A DNA stretch of 64,000 nucleotides from Endothia cerciana (lineage: Eukaryota > Ascomycota > Sordariomycetes > Diaporthales > Cryphonectriaceae). The notes under the pieces were generated by a model that saw nothing but the letters and a program-made list of their open reading frames with translations, did not search any database and was not told the DNA's origin. Location: positions 1 to 64,000 of the forward strand of contig JALRMH010000043.1 in NCBI GenBank assembly GCA_026119935.1, in the 5' to 3' direction. Both the position numbers and the translations under genes were made by a program. The first letter of the stretch is position 1, and each line of letters begins with the position of its first letter. This document shows, in pieces, positions 1 to 10,953 of this stretch.

Positions 1-1819
1 GGTTTAACAGATGTGCCGCCCCAGCCAAACTCCCCACCTGACAATGTCTTCAGCCTGGGTCGGCCCGCGAAGGACCTTAAATCAAGAAGTTGGACGTGAA
101 TCCAGCCCCACCTCACTAATCAAGTTCAAAAAAGAAAGGAAGAAAAAAAAAAGGAGAAAAAAAAAAAGGGAAAAAAAGGGTTGTTGGTATTTCACCGGCT
201 CCGGACCTCCCACCACCTCTTCTACACCTTTCTTCCAGGCATACAAGAGTTATACCAGAACCTTTTGGATCGCAAATTTATTGCTTGTCGCGTCTTTAAG
301 TACGTGCCTGCTCAACTTCCGACAGGCGGTATCTACGACGGTATGGAGAAGCCGTGTGGTCACTCGGTGAACTTACCGTCCTGATCATAACTGCGTCTCG
401 ACCAACTGGGTTTGGGTCCGTCGTGTTGGGACAGGATGAAGCCTGAGCTTGACACCTTAATCCAACAGATCCGGACGGCGGCGTCTGAACCCATTGTCCC
501 CGGCGGAAAATGGCAGCGCGCGAAACGAGCTCGACGGCTATGGGCCCCCACATGGCAGACAGGCCTACATGGGAAGGGTGACCGGACGGTGCGATCACCA
601 GACCACGACGCCATCCCCGTTACTGCTGGGTGTGTGACGGCGCCCGACAGCTTCAAGATGGGCCCATCTGGGAGGAGACGGTGTGGAAGAAATTCAGAGT
701 GCAGAGGGCAGTGTTGGAGGTTACCCTAAACGACACCGAGGACCCGAAAACCCTAGATCTTGCCGAAGAAGGCAACTCGAACAAAGAATGCATATGGCCG
801 CATTGCGCATGACTGTTCAGCCAGAGCATCAGGTGGTCGTCGAGGTGCCGGCAGACGAGGACCATCCTGTCAGGGGCCGGGAAGTTGTGATCACCCACCA
901 AATGTGGCCTGAAAGATCAGATCCGACAAGGTAGAACATCAGTATCGTGAGAAAGGGGACGGGGGTGGGGGGGGGGGGGCGCACATGATACCCGGGGGAG
1001 CGGGAGACCTGGAAATCCTTGAGCAATAGGGCAACTTTCGCCGACACAGGTTGACCTCTGGCGCCTGTCAAGCGCGTCTTCGCGGAGAATAGCATAATCA
1101 ATGTGCGAATCAGTCTGAAAACCCGCCGTGTCTCGCTCTGGCCTACTGCCGCAGGCTCCATGTGGGAACCAGCTCCCGGGATGCCAAAATGGGGAAGCCG
1201 ACACGACAGGTCACAGGCTCGGAGCAGCTTATTTCCATCGAACACCACACCCTCGACCCCAGAGATGTCCAGTCTGTGGCTGAAGCCTCCTGGCGAGTCA
1301 ACCCAGCGGCGGCTTCTGAAAGCGCTCCCTACGGCACAACAGCTTACACCAGGCGGCCTCAGTATTATCTGTTGATGAAATTAGGGCAGCTCGTCGGCGG
1401 GGTGCGTGGGTGCGTGGGAGGGCATTATGCCACCTCTCAAGGCCTCGTGGCGGGAACCGGAGATCTACATGGCGCTATAACCATCCTGTTCTGGTCTCGA
1501 GCCCCTCGCCGGCTGAGGCCCCAGATCTCAACCCCGCCTCCAGATTCTTGGAACTCTGGGGAAATTGCGGAGGGTGTGCTCCTCGAGGCTTACGCCCCCG
1601 TTTTATATACCTGGTGAGACATTCAGGTGGCCGCAGCGGAAGAGTGTCGACCTCTGTTGCACCCCCGCGAATATATAAGCCGAGCCCGGGGCGCCATCAT
1701 CTTTGCTTTTTGGGAGACCTGATGTCCTGTGTGCGAATTTGGGCCTGGCCGTTAAGTACTACAAAAGCAGTCAACTCAAAAAACAATAGTTCTCTCCCCC
1801 CCCCCCCCGACCAGAAAAC
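1..1819. other. Non-coding upstream region of the first gene
   Basis: I see no credible gene here. Open frames are short, overlap one another on both strands, and have no domain-like sequence. The stretch holds an A-rich run at about 128-177, a G-tract near 964-979, an everted CCG-CAG-CGG triplet pair at 1631-1639, a TATA-like box at 1672-1679 and a 13-C run at 1796-1808 just before the next start codon. The right-hand few hundred bases are most simply the promoter and 5' leader of the monooxygenase gene. Confidence 0.7.
1672..1679 (+). promoter_or_regulatory. TATA-like box of the flavin monooxygenase gene
   Basis: TATATAAG lies 141-148 bases before the ATG at 1820, followed by a C/A-rich leader ending in a 13-C run. 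Position and orientation fit a fungal core promoter; this is inferred from sequence only. Confidence 0.5.
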
Positions 1820-3890
1820 ATGAGCCCAGGTGCACTGGCAGAAGGATCATTCCCGGTGCCGTCCAGCCAGCGCTGCGAGCCGGGGTCCGTCAACGTGCCC
1901 ATCGCGAGGTGGCCAAAGACGGCTGCCGATGGCCCGGTAGACGCCTCGGCTGTGGCCCACGACGTGGTCTCGAGGCTGAACTCGCACCTCGGCAAGGCGC
2001 CGTCGAGGGAGGCTGCCGATGGCGTGGCATCCCTCTTCCGGGACGAGTGCTACTGGCGTGACCACCTCGCCCTGTCGTGGGACCTGCGGACGCTGAAGAA
2101 CAGGGCCCAGATCGGAGCATTCCTGGCGGGGAACTCGAGCCTCGAGCAGATCTCCGTCGACACGTCCACGGAGTACCGGTCGCCCAAGGTGGGCCCCTTC
2201 AACCCGGAACAGACCTCAAAGGGCATCCTGTTCTACATCACCTTCACCACGAGGCTGGGGCGCGGCCGCGGCCTGGCCCGGCTGGCCGAGGACGGGGGCA
2301 GCTGGAGGATCTGGACGCTGTTCACGAGCCTGCAGGAGCTCAAGGGGTTCGAGGAGCCGATCGGGCCCCGGCGCCCCACGGGCGTGGCGCACGGCTACCA
2401 CCGCGGGCGCAAGAACTGGCTCGACCGGAGGCGAGAGGAGGAGAACTTTGTCAACGGCGACCCTGACGTCCTCATCCTGGGTAGTTTATAACCCCCCCCC
2501 CTCCCCCCTCCCCCTAGGACCCGTCGGGTAAACCTGCATGCTGACGAACACCACTCAGGCGCGGGCCAGGCCGGCCTCACCGCGCACGCCAGGCTGAAGA
2601 TGCTCAATGTCCCCACGCTGGTCGTCGATTCCAACGCCACGGTCGGCGACAACTGGCGGCAGCGGTACCACCAGCTCGTCCTGCGTGAGTGATAAGTCCC
2701 CCCACCCCCGACACTGTAGGCCCCGTGATGTGCCTCCAGGGGCTAGCCCTTCCAGCTGACGAACGGGACGGACTCCAGACGATCCCGTGTGGTATGACCA
2801 CCTGCCGTACATTCCCTTCCCCGACTGGTGGCCCATCTTCACGCCCAAGGACAAGCTCGGCGACTTCTTCGAGTCGTACGCGAAGCTGCTGGACCTGAAC
2901 GTGTGGGTGAGGTCGACGGTCGAGGCCGGGTCGTGGGGCGAGGACAGCAGACGGTGGACGGTCACGGTCAGGCGCACCCTGCCCGACGGCCAGAGCGAGA
3001 CGCGCACCCTCCGCCCCAGGCACATCATCCAGTCCACGGGCCACTCCGGCAAGCCCAACCTGCCCTCCATCCCGGGGATGGCCGACGGCAGCTTCCGGGG
3101 CGACTTCCTGGGCCACAGCTCCGCGTTCCCGGGGGCGCGGCCGGGCGGCGCGGGCAGGCGGGCGGTCGTCGTGGGCGCGTGCAACTCGGCGCACGACATC
3201 TGCCAGGACTACTACGAGAAGGGCTACGCCGTGACGATGGTGCAACGGTCCTCGACCTGCGTCGTGTCCAGCGAGAGCATCTGCCGCATCAGCCTGGCCG
3301 GCGCGTACGAGGAGGGCGGGCCGCCGACCGAGGACGCGGACCTGGCCGCGTGGGCGGCGCCCGCGGAGGTGCTCAAGGCCGTGCACAGGGAGGTCGCCGG
3401 GCTCCAGCAGGCGAGGGACGGGGCGACGCTCGAGGGCCTGCGGCGGGCCGGGTTCGCGGTCGACAAGGGGCCGGACGGCTGCGGCTTGTACATCAAGTAC
3501 CTCCAGCGCGGGGGCGGGTACTACATCGACGTCGGGGCGTCGCAGCTCATCATCGACGGGCGGATCGGGGTCAAGCAGGGGCAGGAGATGGTCGAGGTGC
3601 TGCCGCGGGGGCTGCGGTTCGCGGACGGGACCGAGCTGGAGGCGGACGAGATCGTGTTCGCGACGGGGTACCAGAACATGCGCACGCAGGCGAGGGCGGT
3701 CTTCGGGGACACGGTGGCCGACCGGCTCGGCGACATCTGGGGGTTCGACGAGGAGGGCGAGTTAAGGGCGCTGTGGAGGGACTCGGGGCACCCCGGGTTC
3801 TGGTTTCATGGCGGCAACCTGGCCATGTGTCGTTACTACTCGAGGGTCCTGGCGTTGCAGATCAAGGCGCAGCTGGAGGGCCTGGCATAG
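1820..3890 (+). CDS. Flavin-containing monooxygenase (YUCCA-like) with N-terminal NTF2-like domain
   Basis: Three exons (1820-2480, 2559-2684, 2779-3890) join in frame to 632 residues. Intron 1 carries a 10-C run. Residues about 50-190 resemble the NTF2/SnoaL-like domain that precedes some fungal FMOs. An FAD dinucleotide motif GAGQAGL follows near residue 221, split by intron 1, and then the GDNWRQRY block. An NADPH-binding segment GACNSAHD and a C-terminal FATGY motif follow; FRGDFLGHSSAF resembles an FMO fingerprint. The family uses FAD and NADPH to oxygenate small molecules; plant and fungal relatives include indole-3-pyruvate monooxygenases, but substrate cannot be read from sequence. 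The first ATG after the TATA-like box was taken as start. It is the left edge of a run of metabolic genes and is convergent with the permease gene to its right. Confidence 0.88.
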
Positions 3891-4313
3891 TGGCAGTCTA
3901 GATACGCGCACCCTGGCGGGCCATCATCAAGTCTGTTTCAGTGCCGAGTCCTTGGTCCCATTTGTTCCATCTGATGGCTACTAACTCCAGGGTATCATCG
4001 ACAACAGATCATGAGTGACGCCCCCTATCGACCAGACACCCAAACAGCAAGATGGCCGGACTCCCGAGCCTCCCATCCATGCAGGACAAAACAGTTCATA
4101 GAAGAGGAACGACGACCCCGGGCGCATGTGACACGGCAGCCGCCTATTTCTCAGCCTCGATGGCCTCACCCGCAGAAGCAAGGGTGCCGGCAGGATCACG
4201 AAGCTGGCCGGACGAGCCGGTCGCCTGCTCGGGCTGCTGCTGAAATACCTGAGAAAGGCCCATTTCCCAAGGGGCCTGGGCGGACAAAAAGGAAATAGGA
4301 ACCAATCTCGAGC

Positions 4314-6068
4314 TCACTCCCAGAGGACCCTCACTGTCTTCCATGCTCTGGCAGCTATGGCGTGCCGCGGCCGGCCCTCCTCCTTCATCTCTTCTTGCCT
4401 CTCCTCTTCCCTGCAGGAACGCTCCTCGGCCTCCACCCCTCTCAATCCGGTGATCAGGTCTATGGATGCTGGGGCCCTCCACCAGGGGTCCTTCCGCCCC
4501 GCGGTTATCTTATGGCCGATGTACAGCGCCACAAACGCGAAGATGCCGAGATATGCGGTCATAAAATTGATGATGTCCCACTGGCCAGGGTAGAAGACGG
4601 TGAATCCGTTGCAGAGCAGCAAGACGGTGAAGAACCCAAGGCAGACGTGGGACGCCCAGGGCTGCAGGCACGAGTGCCAGGGGACGGCCACCCCCTGGAG
4701 GTTGACCGCCTTGCGGAACCGCAGGTACACGACGCAGCAGACGATCCACGAGGTGTACCCGGCCGTGTTGGTCAGGCTGACGAACCAGTTGAAGACGACG
4801 CCGGCCTGCCGGCCGCAGTCCATGTACGCCAGCGGCGCGAACAGGCTGGCGGCGAGGACGGCGTACACGGGGAGGCCGGACTTTGAGCAGCGCGCGAAGA
4901 GCTGGGGCGCGCTGCCCGCGACCGCGAGGGAGTACAGGGCGCGGCTGGACATGTAGAGGTAGGCGTTGCCGGCGGACCAGGCGCTCGTGAGGATGCCGGC
5001 GTTGATGACGGAGGGGAGCGCGGAGACGCCCGCGTTCTGGATGGCGACGACCCAGGGCGAGGCGTTGGCGTTGCCGGCGCCCGTGGTCAGGCCGGCCGCG
5101 GTGGACTTGCAGATGGCGCCGATGGCGAGCGTGGCGAGGATGTAGAAGACGACCATGCGGAAGAAGAACCTCCGCGCCGTCTTGGGCAGGCTCCTGCGCG
5201 GGTCCTTCATCTCGCCGGCCGACAGGGCCATGAACTCGGCGCTGAAGTTGAAGGAGAAGGTCGAGAAGACCCACACGTAGAGGAACGCGGTGAAGCGGCC
5301 GCCGGCGCCTCCCACTATGTAGGTGTTGACGGCGCCGGGGTCGTACCAGTATCGCAACCCCAGCCGCTCGTGGCTGGGGCCGCCCCCGAGCATGAGGACG
5401 AGGGCCATGAGGAGCAGGCCCAGGATCATGACAACCTTGATGCCCGCGAACCAGAACTCCGTCTCGGCGTAGACCCCGACGGGACAGAAGTTCAGGGCCA
5501 GGATCACGACCATCATGATTGTTATCCAGACGGCAATGTTGACATCGTTCGGCCAGTAGTTGATGATGATGCTGGCGGCGGTGATCTCGTAGGCAACAAT
5601 GATGCCGAAGGAGTAGAAGTATAGCCAGCCCAGGGCGAAGCCCAAGGAAGGCGACACGAACCGATTCGCGAAATAGGCCATGGACCCGCCCGGGATGGGG
5701 AGGAAGGTCGCCATCTCGACGACCAGGGTGATCATGCCGTACACGAGCGCCGACATCAGACAATAGGCCAGGAAGAGGAACGCAGGGCCACCAATGGCGA
5801 GTGCCTGTCCTGTCCCCAGGAACAGCGAGGTGCCAATGGCTCCCCCGATGGCCATCATCTGCACATGTCGAGACTTGATATCCCGCTTGGTACCGGCAGG
5901 TCCATGGCCGAGGGAGAGCGGCTGTTGCTCGCCGTCTGCATAGCTGACCGTTCGCGACACGGGTGAATCGCCCGCCGTGGAGACGCCGAGGGGCTTCTTG
6001 TCCTTGTCGTCGTGGTATCGTGGGCCACGTTGCGCCTCGACATCCGAGGCGGAACTGTCGGGAACCAT
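4314..6068 (-). CDS. Amino-acid permease (APC superfamily, YAT/AAT type)
   Basis: This is a single exon of 584 residues, the usual length for fungal amino-acid/H+ symporters of the plasma membrane. After a charged cytosolic N-terminus comes the family opening SRHVQMMAIGGAIGTSLFLG. About twelve hydrophobic segments follow, including the PIPGGSMAYFANRFV block and the YSSRALY-like segment (here YMSSRALYSLA). The C-terminal tail, with WWRAPASIDLITGL and a short charged end, is also typical. The start ATG lies 680 bp from the start of the Zn2Cys6 gene on the other strand, so the two share a divergent promoter region. The substrate is unknown; uptake of an amino acid or a related compound processed by the neighbouring enzymes is a reasonable inference only. 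Confidence 0.93.
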   Translation of the reverse strand: MVPDSSASDVEAQRGPRYHDDKDKKPLGVSTAGDSPVSRTVSYADGEQQPLSLGHGPAGTKRDIKSRHVQMMAIGGAIGTSLFLGTGQALAIGGPAFLFLAYCLMSALVYGMITLVVEMATFLPIPGGSMAYFANRFVSPSLGFALGWLYFYSFGIIVAYEITAASIIINYWPNDVNIAVWITIMMVVILALNFCPVGVYAETEFWFAGIKVVMILGLLLMALVLMLGGGPSHERLGLRYWYDPGAVNTYIVGGAGGRFTAFLYVWVFSTFSFNFSAEFMALSAGEMKDPRRSLPKTARRFFFRMVVFYILATLAIGAICKSTAAGLTTGAGNANASPWVVAIQNAGVSALPSVINAGILTSAWSAGNAYLYMSSRALYSLAVAGSAPQLFARCSKSGLPVYAVLAASLFAPLAYMDCGRQAGVVFNWFVSLTNTAGYTSWIVCCVVYLRFRKAVNLQGVAVPWHSCLQPWASHVCLGFFTVLLLCNGFTVFYPGQWDIINFMTAYLGIFAFVALYIGHKITAGRKDPWWRAPASIDLITGLRGVEAEERSCREEERQEEMKEEGRPRHAIAARAWKTVRVLWE

Positions 6069-6748
6069 GATGACAGCTTATGTGGAGAGAGAAGTACAGC
6101 GCAGTACATGAATCCGGCTCTAGCACTTAGGTCACTGGATGGTCTGAGGGCATTTTGAAGATGTCGGACGAGTGCAACCGGGCACAAGTCGCCATATTTG
6201 TAATGGTTATGATTCTCGAGGTTCACCTCTACCAGTATCAAGTAAGTTCCCAAGCCTTGTTGCGTCAACCGGTCTATTCGATAGTATTTTTCTTACACAT
6301 TGGATCAAGACCTACCGGCCCTGTCCTTGAGCCTTAGCTTATGACTGCAGATAAGACGGCTTATACCAAGAGTGCCCGGGTATACGTTATTCGATCCGCA
6401 AGATTAGAACCGGAAGGCCTCGCCGAAGCCACGAGCTAGAGGATATATCGTTCCGATACCCGCTCTGCAGACGACCCAAGCAGCGCCCAGAAGGGATTAA
6501 GCCTCTTTCTTATCAGGAATCCAGGTCGGGGGAGCCCATAAGAGGGCCCCACCTTTGCCGTCTTCCCCAGACGCTCCATCCGGGTCCAGATCCTTTCCTC
6601 TCTTATAACCTTCTTCTTTTGAAAATCACTTGTCCTGCATTCCCGGTGTCCCAGTGCATTACAGAGAGTGTTAGTCCCTCGAGCGATCCGGAAGGCCTTC
6701 CCGACGACCGTATCGTCTCAAGTCGAGGCCCCTTCTCGCCCCTTGACG
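6069..6748. promoter_or_regulatory. Divergent promoter region, permease / Zn2Cys6 regulator
   Basis: 680 bases separate the two divergent start codons and hold no gene. Several CGG and CCG triplets are scattered here (for example around 6410-6430), but I see no clean symmetrical pair. Shared regulation is inferred from the arrangement. Confidence 0.5.
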
Positions 6749-9131
6749 ATGGCGATGGCCACCGCAACACGGACCGGCAGTGCCGTGGGCCCTGGGAGGT
6801 CTCGGTCATTTGGTGGATGTCACACAGTGAGTGTTGCCACTCAGCTCCGCCCGGTCTTGAGACGCCTCCACAAGCGATTCTCGTCACTGATATCCCCCGG
6901 CATAGTGTCGTAAACGCCACGTCAAGTGCGATGAGCGGCAGCCGGCATGTCAGCAGTGCGACCGCGTTGGCGTCACCTGCGGCGGCTACTCCAAGAACAT
7001 CATCTTCGACTTCGAGCTTGACAGCAGTGGCGCCGCTGTCCACGGGGCAACAGCAACCCGCTTCCGACGGCCACTGCTCACTGAGGACGAACGCTGTCGC
7101 ATGAGCGAATGGCTCATCACCGCCATCTCGCCGAGGGCCACGGCCCGGGTCCTCCGGGAGCTGGATGATGAGGCTGAGGCCATGCTCGCGGGAGGATCGA
7201 GCCGCGTAGACCTCGTGCGTGGTCCGTTCGGCGCCTTTGAGGCCAGGAGGTTCCAGGACGAGGATGAGGAGTCTCCAGCGACGGACCTGGCGCAGTACCC
7301 TTCAGACCCCGCCACCTCTCCAGAGCAGGAACAGTCAGGACACCCTTGTGACGACGAAGTGCCCTTGGGCGTTATCGACGGGACAGAATTCGATCAAGGC
7401 CAGTATAGTTGGGGTCCGCCGGCTTGGCTCCAGAGCATACCTAATCCTACGATAATCGAGCGCGCCGGGACACTGCAGACATCGTCTGCAGAAGGCAATG
7501 GCACCGATGATGAGCCCGCACCGGCTCTTCGGTTATTCGACGAGTCAACAACAGATATGGTCGAACCAGTGTATGTTCAGGATGATCCGGCGCCGTTAGG
7601 GAGCTCAGCTACGATGCATCTGGGACCGCACAATTCCTGGGGGCCCGAGCTCGACACCGGACAGTTTGACTTTGGGACGGCCGAGCTGCTATCGATGCAG
7701 GATAACCTCTACTCACGATCCATGCGGATACCGCCCGCGTTGCCCGACTTCATGAACGCACAACAGAATCCGATACTGGTCCAGGCGGTACCCCTCCTCA
7801 GACACTACACGACGACTGTTATCGCCACCATGACGCCCTTTCGACACAGCAACACACCTTGGCATATCATGTTCCTCGCGCAGCTCAAGACTTGTCTGGC
7901 AACGTTAACCCTGAGGGAGGTCCCCGACGCGGCCGGGCTCACGACCTTCTACGGCTCATTAGCCGCCAGCGCCCTCAGCCTGGGCATAACTATGCAGTCC
8001 CCAACCTGGACCGACCGTGCCGTCCTGTATCAGCAGCAGGCATGCGCGCACGCACAAGCTCTCTTCGCAAGACCGTGCGGCAACATGGATGCGGACGAGT
8101 ATAGGTCGGCCCTCATCGCGCTCCTGACCATGGCGCAGACGTCGGTCTTCCTGGGCGACCGGCACCAGACGGAGGGCTTCCTGCTCGAGACCGAGAGGCT
8201 GGTGCGGCTCCGCGGCCTGGCCAGGAGGAAGTCGCGGAAGATACGCCTCCTGCACCACTGCTATGTGTATATGCGACTCCTCCACGAGAGCACCTTCATG
8301 GTCCCGGGGGTGCGCGAGTCGAGCCACCGCCGCCAGGTACGCCGATGCGTGGAGTCCAGCGGGGTGGCAGGCTCGACAGATAACCTCTGCTTCCGGGTCC
8401 TTCAGTGCAACGACCTCGTCCGGGAGATGACGGTCATCAAGGACCGGGCCAAGGGGGAGAACGACCTCCACATTGCGATACCAGGTGTATACCCACCGAC
8501 AATGTACCCCGAGATCTTTGGTATCCCCGAGGCCTTCCTCTTCCTCCTCTCGCAGACCATCCGCCTCGGCAACGAGAAGGAGCTTGCAGAGCGAGATGAC
8601 GAGTCGGACCCGACGCCGCTCCGCGACTTCACCAGACGGGCCAAGGCGATAGGACAGGGGATCAGCCAGCTCCAGAGCAGGTCGTTCATCCTACAAACGT
8701 CTGACGCGCTAGTGCTGCCGACCATCGTCGACGGGCTGCAGTGTGCCCTATCCATCTATTTCTATAGGCGAATATACGACATAAGCTCGAGCATCCTGCA
8801 GCCGAAGGTCACCGCGGTGCGCAACTGGCTGTTTGCCTACGAGCAGGCCAACCCCGACATCCTGCACGGGTCTTTCGGCCTCGTGTGGCCGGCCTTCGTG
8901 GCGGCGTGCGAGGCCGATGGCGTAGAGCTCCGGGATTCGTTCCGCCGGTGGTTTCGCACGGCGGCGCGGCGCAGCGGACTGGTCTGTATCAGGGAGAACC
9001 TGAACATCATTGAAAGGGTGTGGCACGCACGACGTGGCGGTGAGTTGGACAATGTCAGCTGGCTCGATGTGTTGCGTGAGAACTCCATGAGAGACTCTGG
9101 GCAGGTGCCCTTCATGGGCATGGTCACGTAG
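6749..9131 (+). CDS. Zn2Cys6 transcription factor with fungal-specific regulatory domain
   Basis: Two exons (6749-6826, 6906-9131) give 767 residues. The single phase-0 intron falls inside the zinc cluster. The joined protein shows C24-X2-C27-X6-C34-X6-C41-X2-C44-X6-C51, a perfect Zn2Cys6 binuclear cluster. An acidic, low-complexity linker follows. The C-terminal half is a helical regulatory region resembling the fungal transcription factor domain 2 family, with a block around RLVRLRGLARRKSRKIRLLH. Such proteins are nuclear and bind paired CGG triplets. The second exon has its own in-frame ATG at 7101, so a first exon called without the splice would lose the DNA-binding domain. Placed between a permease and two oxidoreductases, it is the likely pathway-specific regulator; that role is inference. 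Confidence 0.92.
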
Positions 9132-9350
9132 GTGGTAGGCTGCTCTCCTCTGCGTAGGCGTGTGTGGTCACCCAGCTTCCAAGTGTTCATTCCACTGCGA
9201 GATAGCACGAGAGATCAGGGACATCAAGTCCGGAACAGCCTACCAAACAACATAACCCCTTCGACGTATCGTCTTGATTGTCGTCTCATGCCCGATTTAG
9301 ATACTATTTCTTTCCTTTCCAGGTGACATATCTATATATGTATCGGCGTG

Positions 9351-10163
9351 TTACCGCTCCGTGTAGCCGCCATCCACCATCAACGCGGTTCCCGTCACAA
9401 AGGAGCTCCGGCCGCCAGCCAGATAGAGCACTCCATCCGCGATCTCACTCGGCCGTCCCATCCTGGCCATCGGCACCGAACTCGCCACCTTCTCCTTCAT
9501 CGCCGCCAGGATCATCGGGTCAGACGTCGTCAGGGGCGTCTCCGTGTACCCGGGGCAGACCGCATTGATCCGGAGCCCGTCCTTGGCATAGTCCTCGGAC
9601 GCCGTCCTCGTCAGCCCCAGCACACCATGCTTGGTCGCCGTATAGGCAGTGGACATGGGGACGCCCGCCACGCCCTGGATCGAGCTGAAGTTGACGATGG
9701 ACCCGCGCTGCAGGGGCCGGCCGTCGACCGAGGACAGGACCGGGTCCTGCTTCAGCATGATCCGGGCCGCGGCCCGCAGCACGAAGAAGTTGCCCGTCAG
9801 GTTGATGTCGAGCACCCGTCTCCAGTCGGCCGTCTCGGCGAAGGCCGCGCCGCCCTTGTGCTTCATCGCGACGCCGGCGGCGTTGACGACGTAGTCCAGG
9901 CGGCCGAACCCGGCGGCGACCGCCGCGATGGCGGAGTTGACCTCGTCCTCGTTTGTTATGTTCAGCGTGTATACAAGTACGCGCGGTGCCTTTACTGCAC
10001 TCGTGCCGAGCCCCTCGATCTCTGTCTTTGTCTTGAGGAGCCCGTCCTCGTTCACGTCCACGAGGGCGACGCCTGCGGCGCCCTCCTTGGCGAATGCCAG
10101 CGCGCACGCTTTTCCGATGCCTGAGCCCGCGCCGGTGACTAAAGCAAAGCCGGGAACGTCCAT
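9351..10163 (-). CDS. Short-chain dehydrogenase/reductase (classical SDR)
   Basis: One exon encodes 270 residues from the ATG at 10163; the open frame runs further upstream without another ATG that suits the family. It has the cofactor motif TGAGSGIG at the N-terminus, NAAG in the middle, the catalytic serine in NFSS, the YTATK active-site motif (YxxxK) and the C-terminal VTGTALMVDGG segment. This is the usual layout of NAD(P)-dependent alcohol or ketone oxidoreductases. It is divergent from the Baeyer-Villiger monooxygenase gene, 790 bp away, which suggests the two act on connected alcohol, ketone and ester steps. The loop before ITNEDEV is slightly longer than usual; no plausible intron was seen there. 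Confidence 0.92.
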   Translation of the reverse strand: MDVPGFALVTGAGSGIGKACALAFAKEGAAGVALVDVNEDGLLKTKTEIEGLGTSAVKAPRVLVYTLNITNEDEVNSAIAAVAAGFGRLDYVVNAAGVAMKHKGGAAFAETADWRRVLDINLTGNFFVLRAAARIMLKQDPVLSSVDGRPLQRGSIVNFSSIQGVAGVPMSTAYTATKHGVLGLTRTASEDYAKDGLRINAVCPGYTETPLTTSDPMILAAMKEKVASSVPMARMGRPSEIADGVLYLAGGRSSFVTGTALMVDGGYTER

Positions 10164-10953
10164 TTTATGAATACTGGAGGGATTTTGTACGTGGTAGAGT
10201 GCGGTCGGTTTGAAACTGTTGGGGTGTAGAATCATGTACGTCTGTAATACATAATTTACTTGCAACCTAAGGCTCCAAATTGCTCACTTATATCCCGCGT
10301 ACCATTCTTTTGGGTATCTCTCCGCGATGCCTTACCAGTCTTGCCATGTCACCGGTTCGCGCTGCTTGATAGCTAAGGCCTTCCGAATACTGTCTCGGGA
10401 TGGATACAGAATTCCCGTACCTACTAGTCAGGTCGACGGGAGCACCGCGGCTCAGCCGCCCCGGGGGGGGGGGGGGCACACTTAAAGCATACCCACGCGA
10501 TAAGCGAATGCTCCGCATTCCTGTCGGGATGGCTTGCCTCTTCGAGCAGCACTGGATTGGTAGGTTTTCGATATCACCGCTTAAGCTGACCTTGGAGGTG
10601 GTCATGGGATGGGATGGGATGGAATGGTGCAAGTCACGGCGACGGTGTCTTCCAAAAAGGGCCATTGCAGGAATTGCTTATTGTCGACCAGAAGAGATCG
10701 TCCTCTTCTGATTGCACGTCGTGGTTTCGTATCAGGGGAACATTCGGGCCAGTGGTCTGATAGTCCGGCTCGAGGTTGGCGCATCTCCCAACAAGTGAAT
10801 AAACCCTCAGATTTATAAGGAGTTGTATAGATTCTCACCTTCCGGGGCAATCTTGGAGTCGCTGGCAAAGCCGATGAGTGGCACTTCAAAAGAGCCCCAG
10901 GATTCCTAACCCACAAGAATACATCACTTTAACCTCTGTCTTATCCACCCAAG
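10164..10953. promoter_or_regulatory. Divergent promoter region, SDR / Baeyer-Villiger monooxygenase
   Basis: There is no gene in these 790 bases. They contain a perfect 13-bp palindrome (10447-10459), a long G-run just to its right at about 10461-10474, three tandem GGGAT units near 10605-10620, and an A/T-rich element near 10808-10816 on the monooxygenase side. A shared control region is likely from the head-to-head layout. Confidence 0.55.
10447..10459. promoter_or_regulatory. Candidate Zn2Cys6 operator, CGG-N5-CCG palindrome
   Basis: GCGGCT-C-AGCCGC is a perfect inverted repeat, giving CGG at 10448-10450 and CCG at 10456-10458 with a five-base spacer. Inverted CGG pairs are the classic target of Zn2Cys6 dimers. 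It lies 284 bp upstream of the SDR start and 494 bp upstream of the monooxygenase start. Binding by the regulator at 6749-9131 is inference. Confidence 0.45.
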
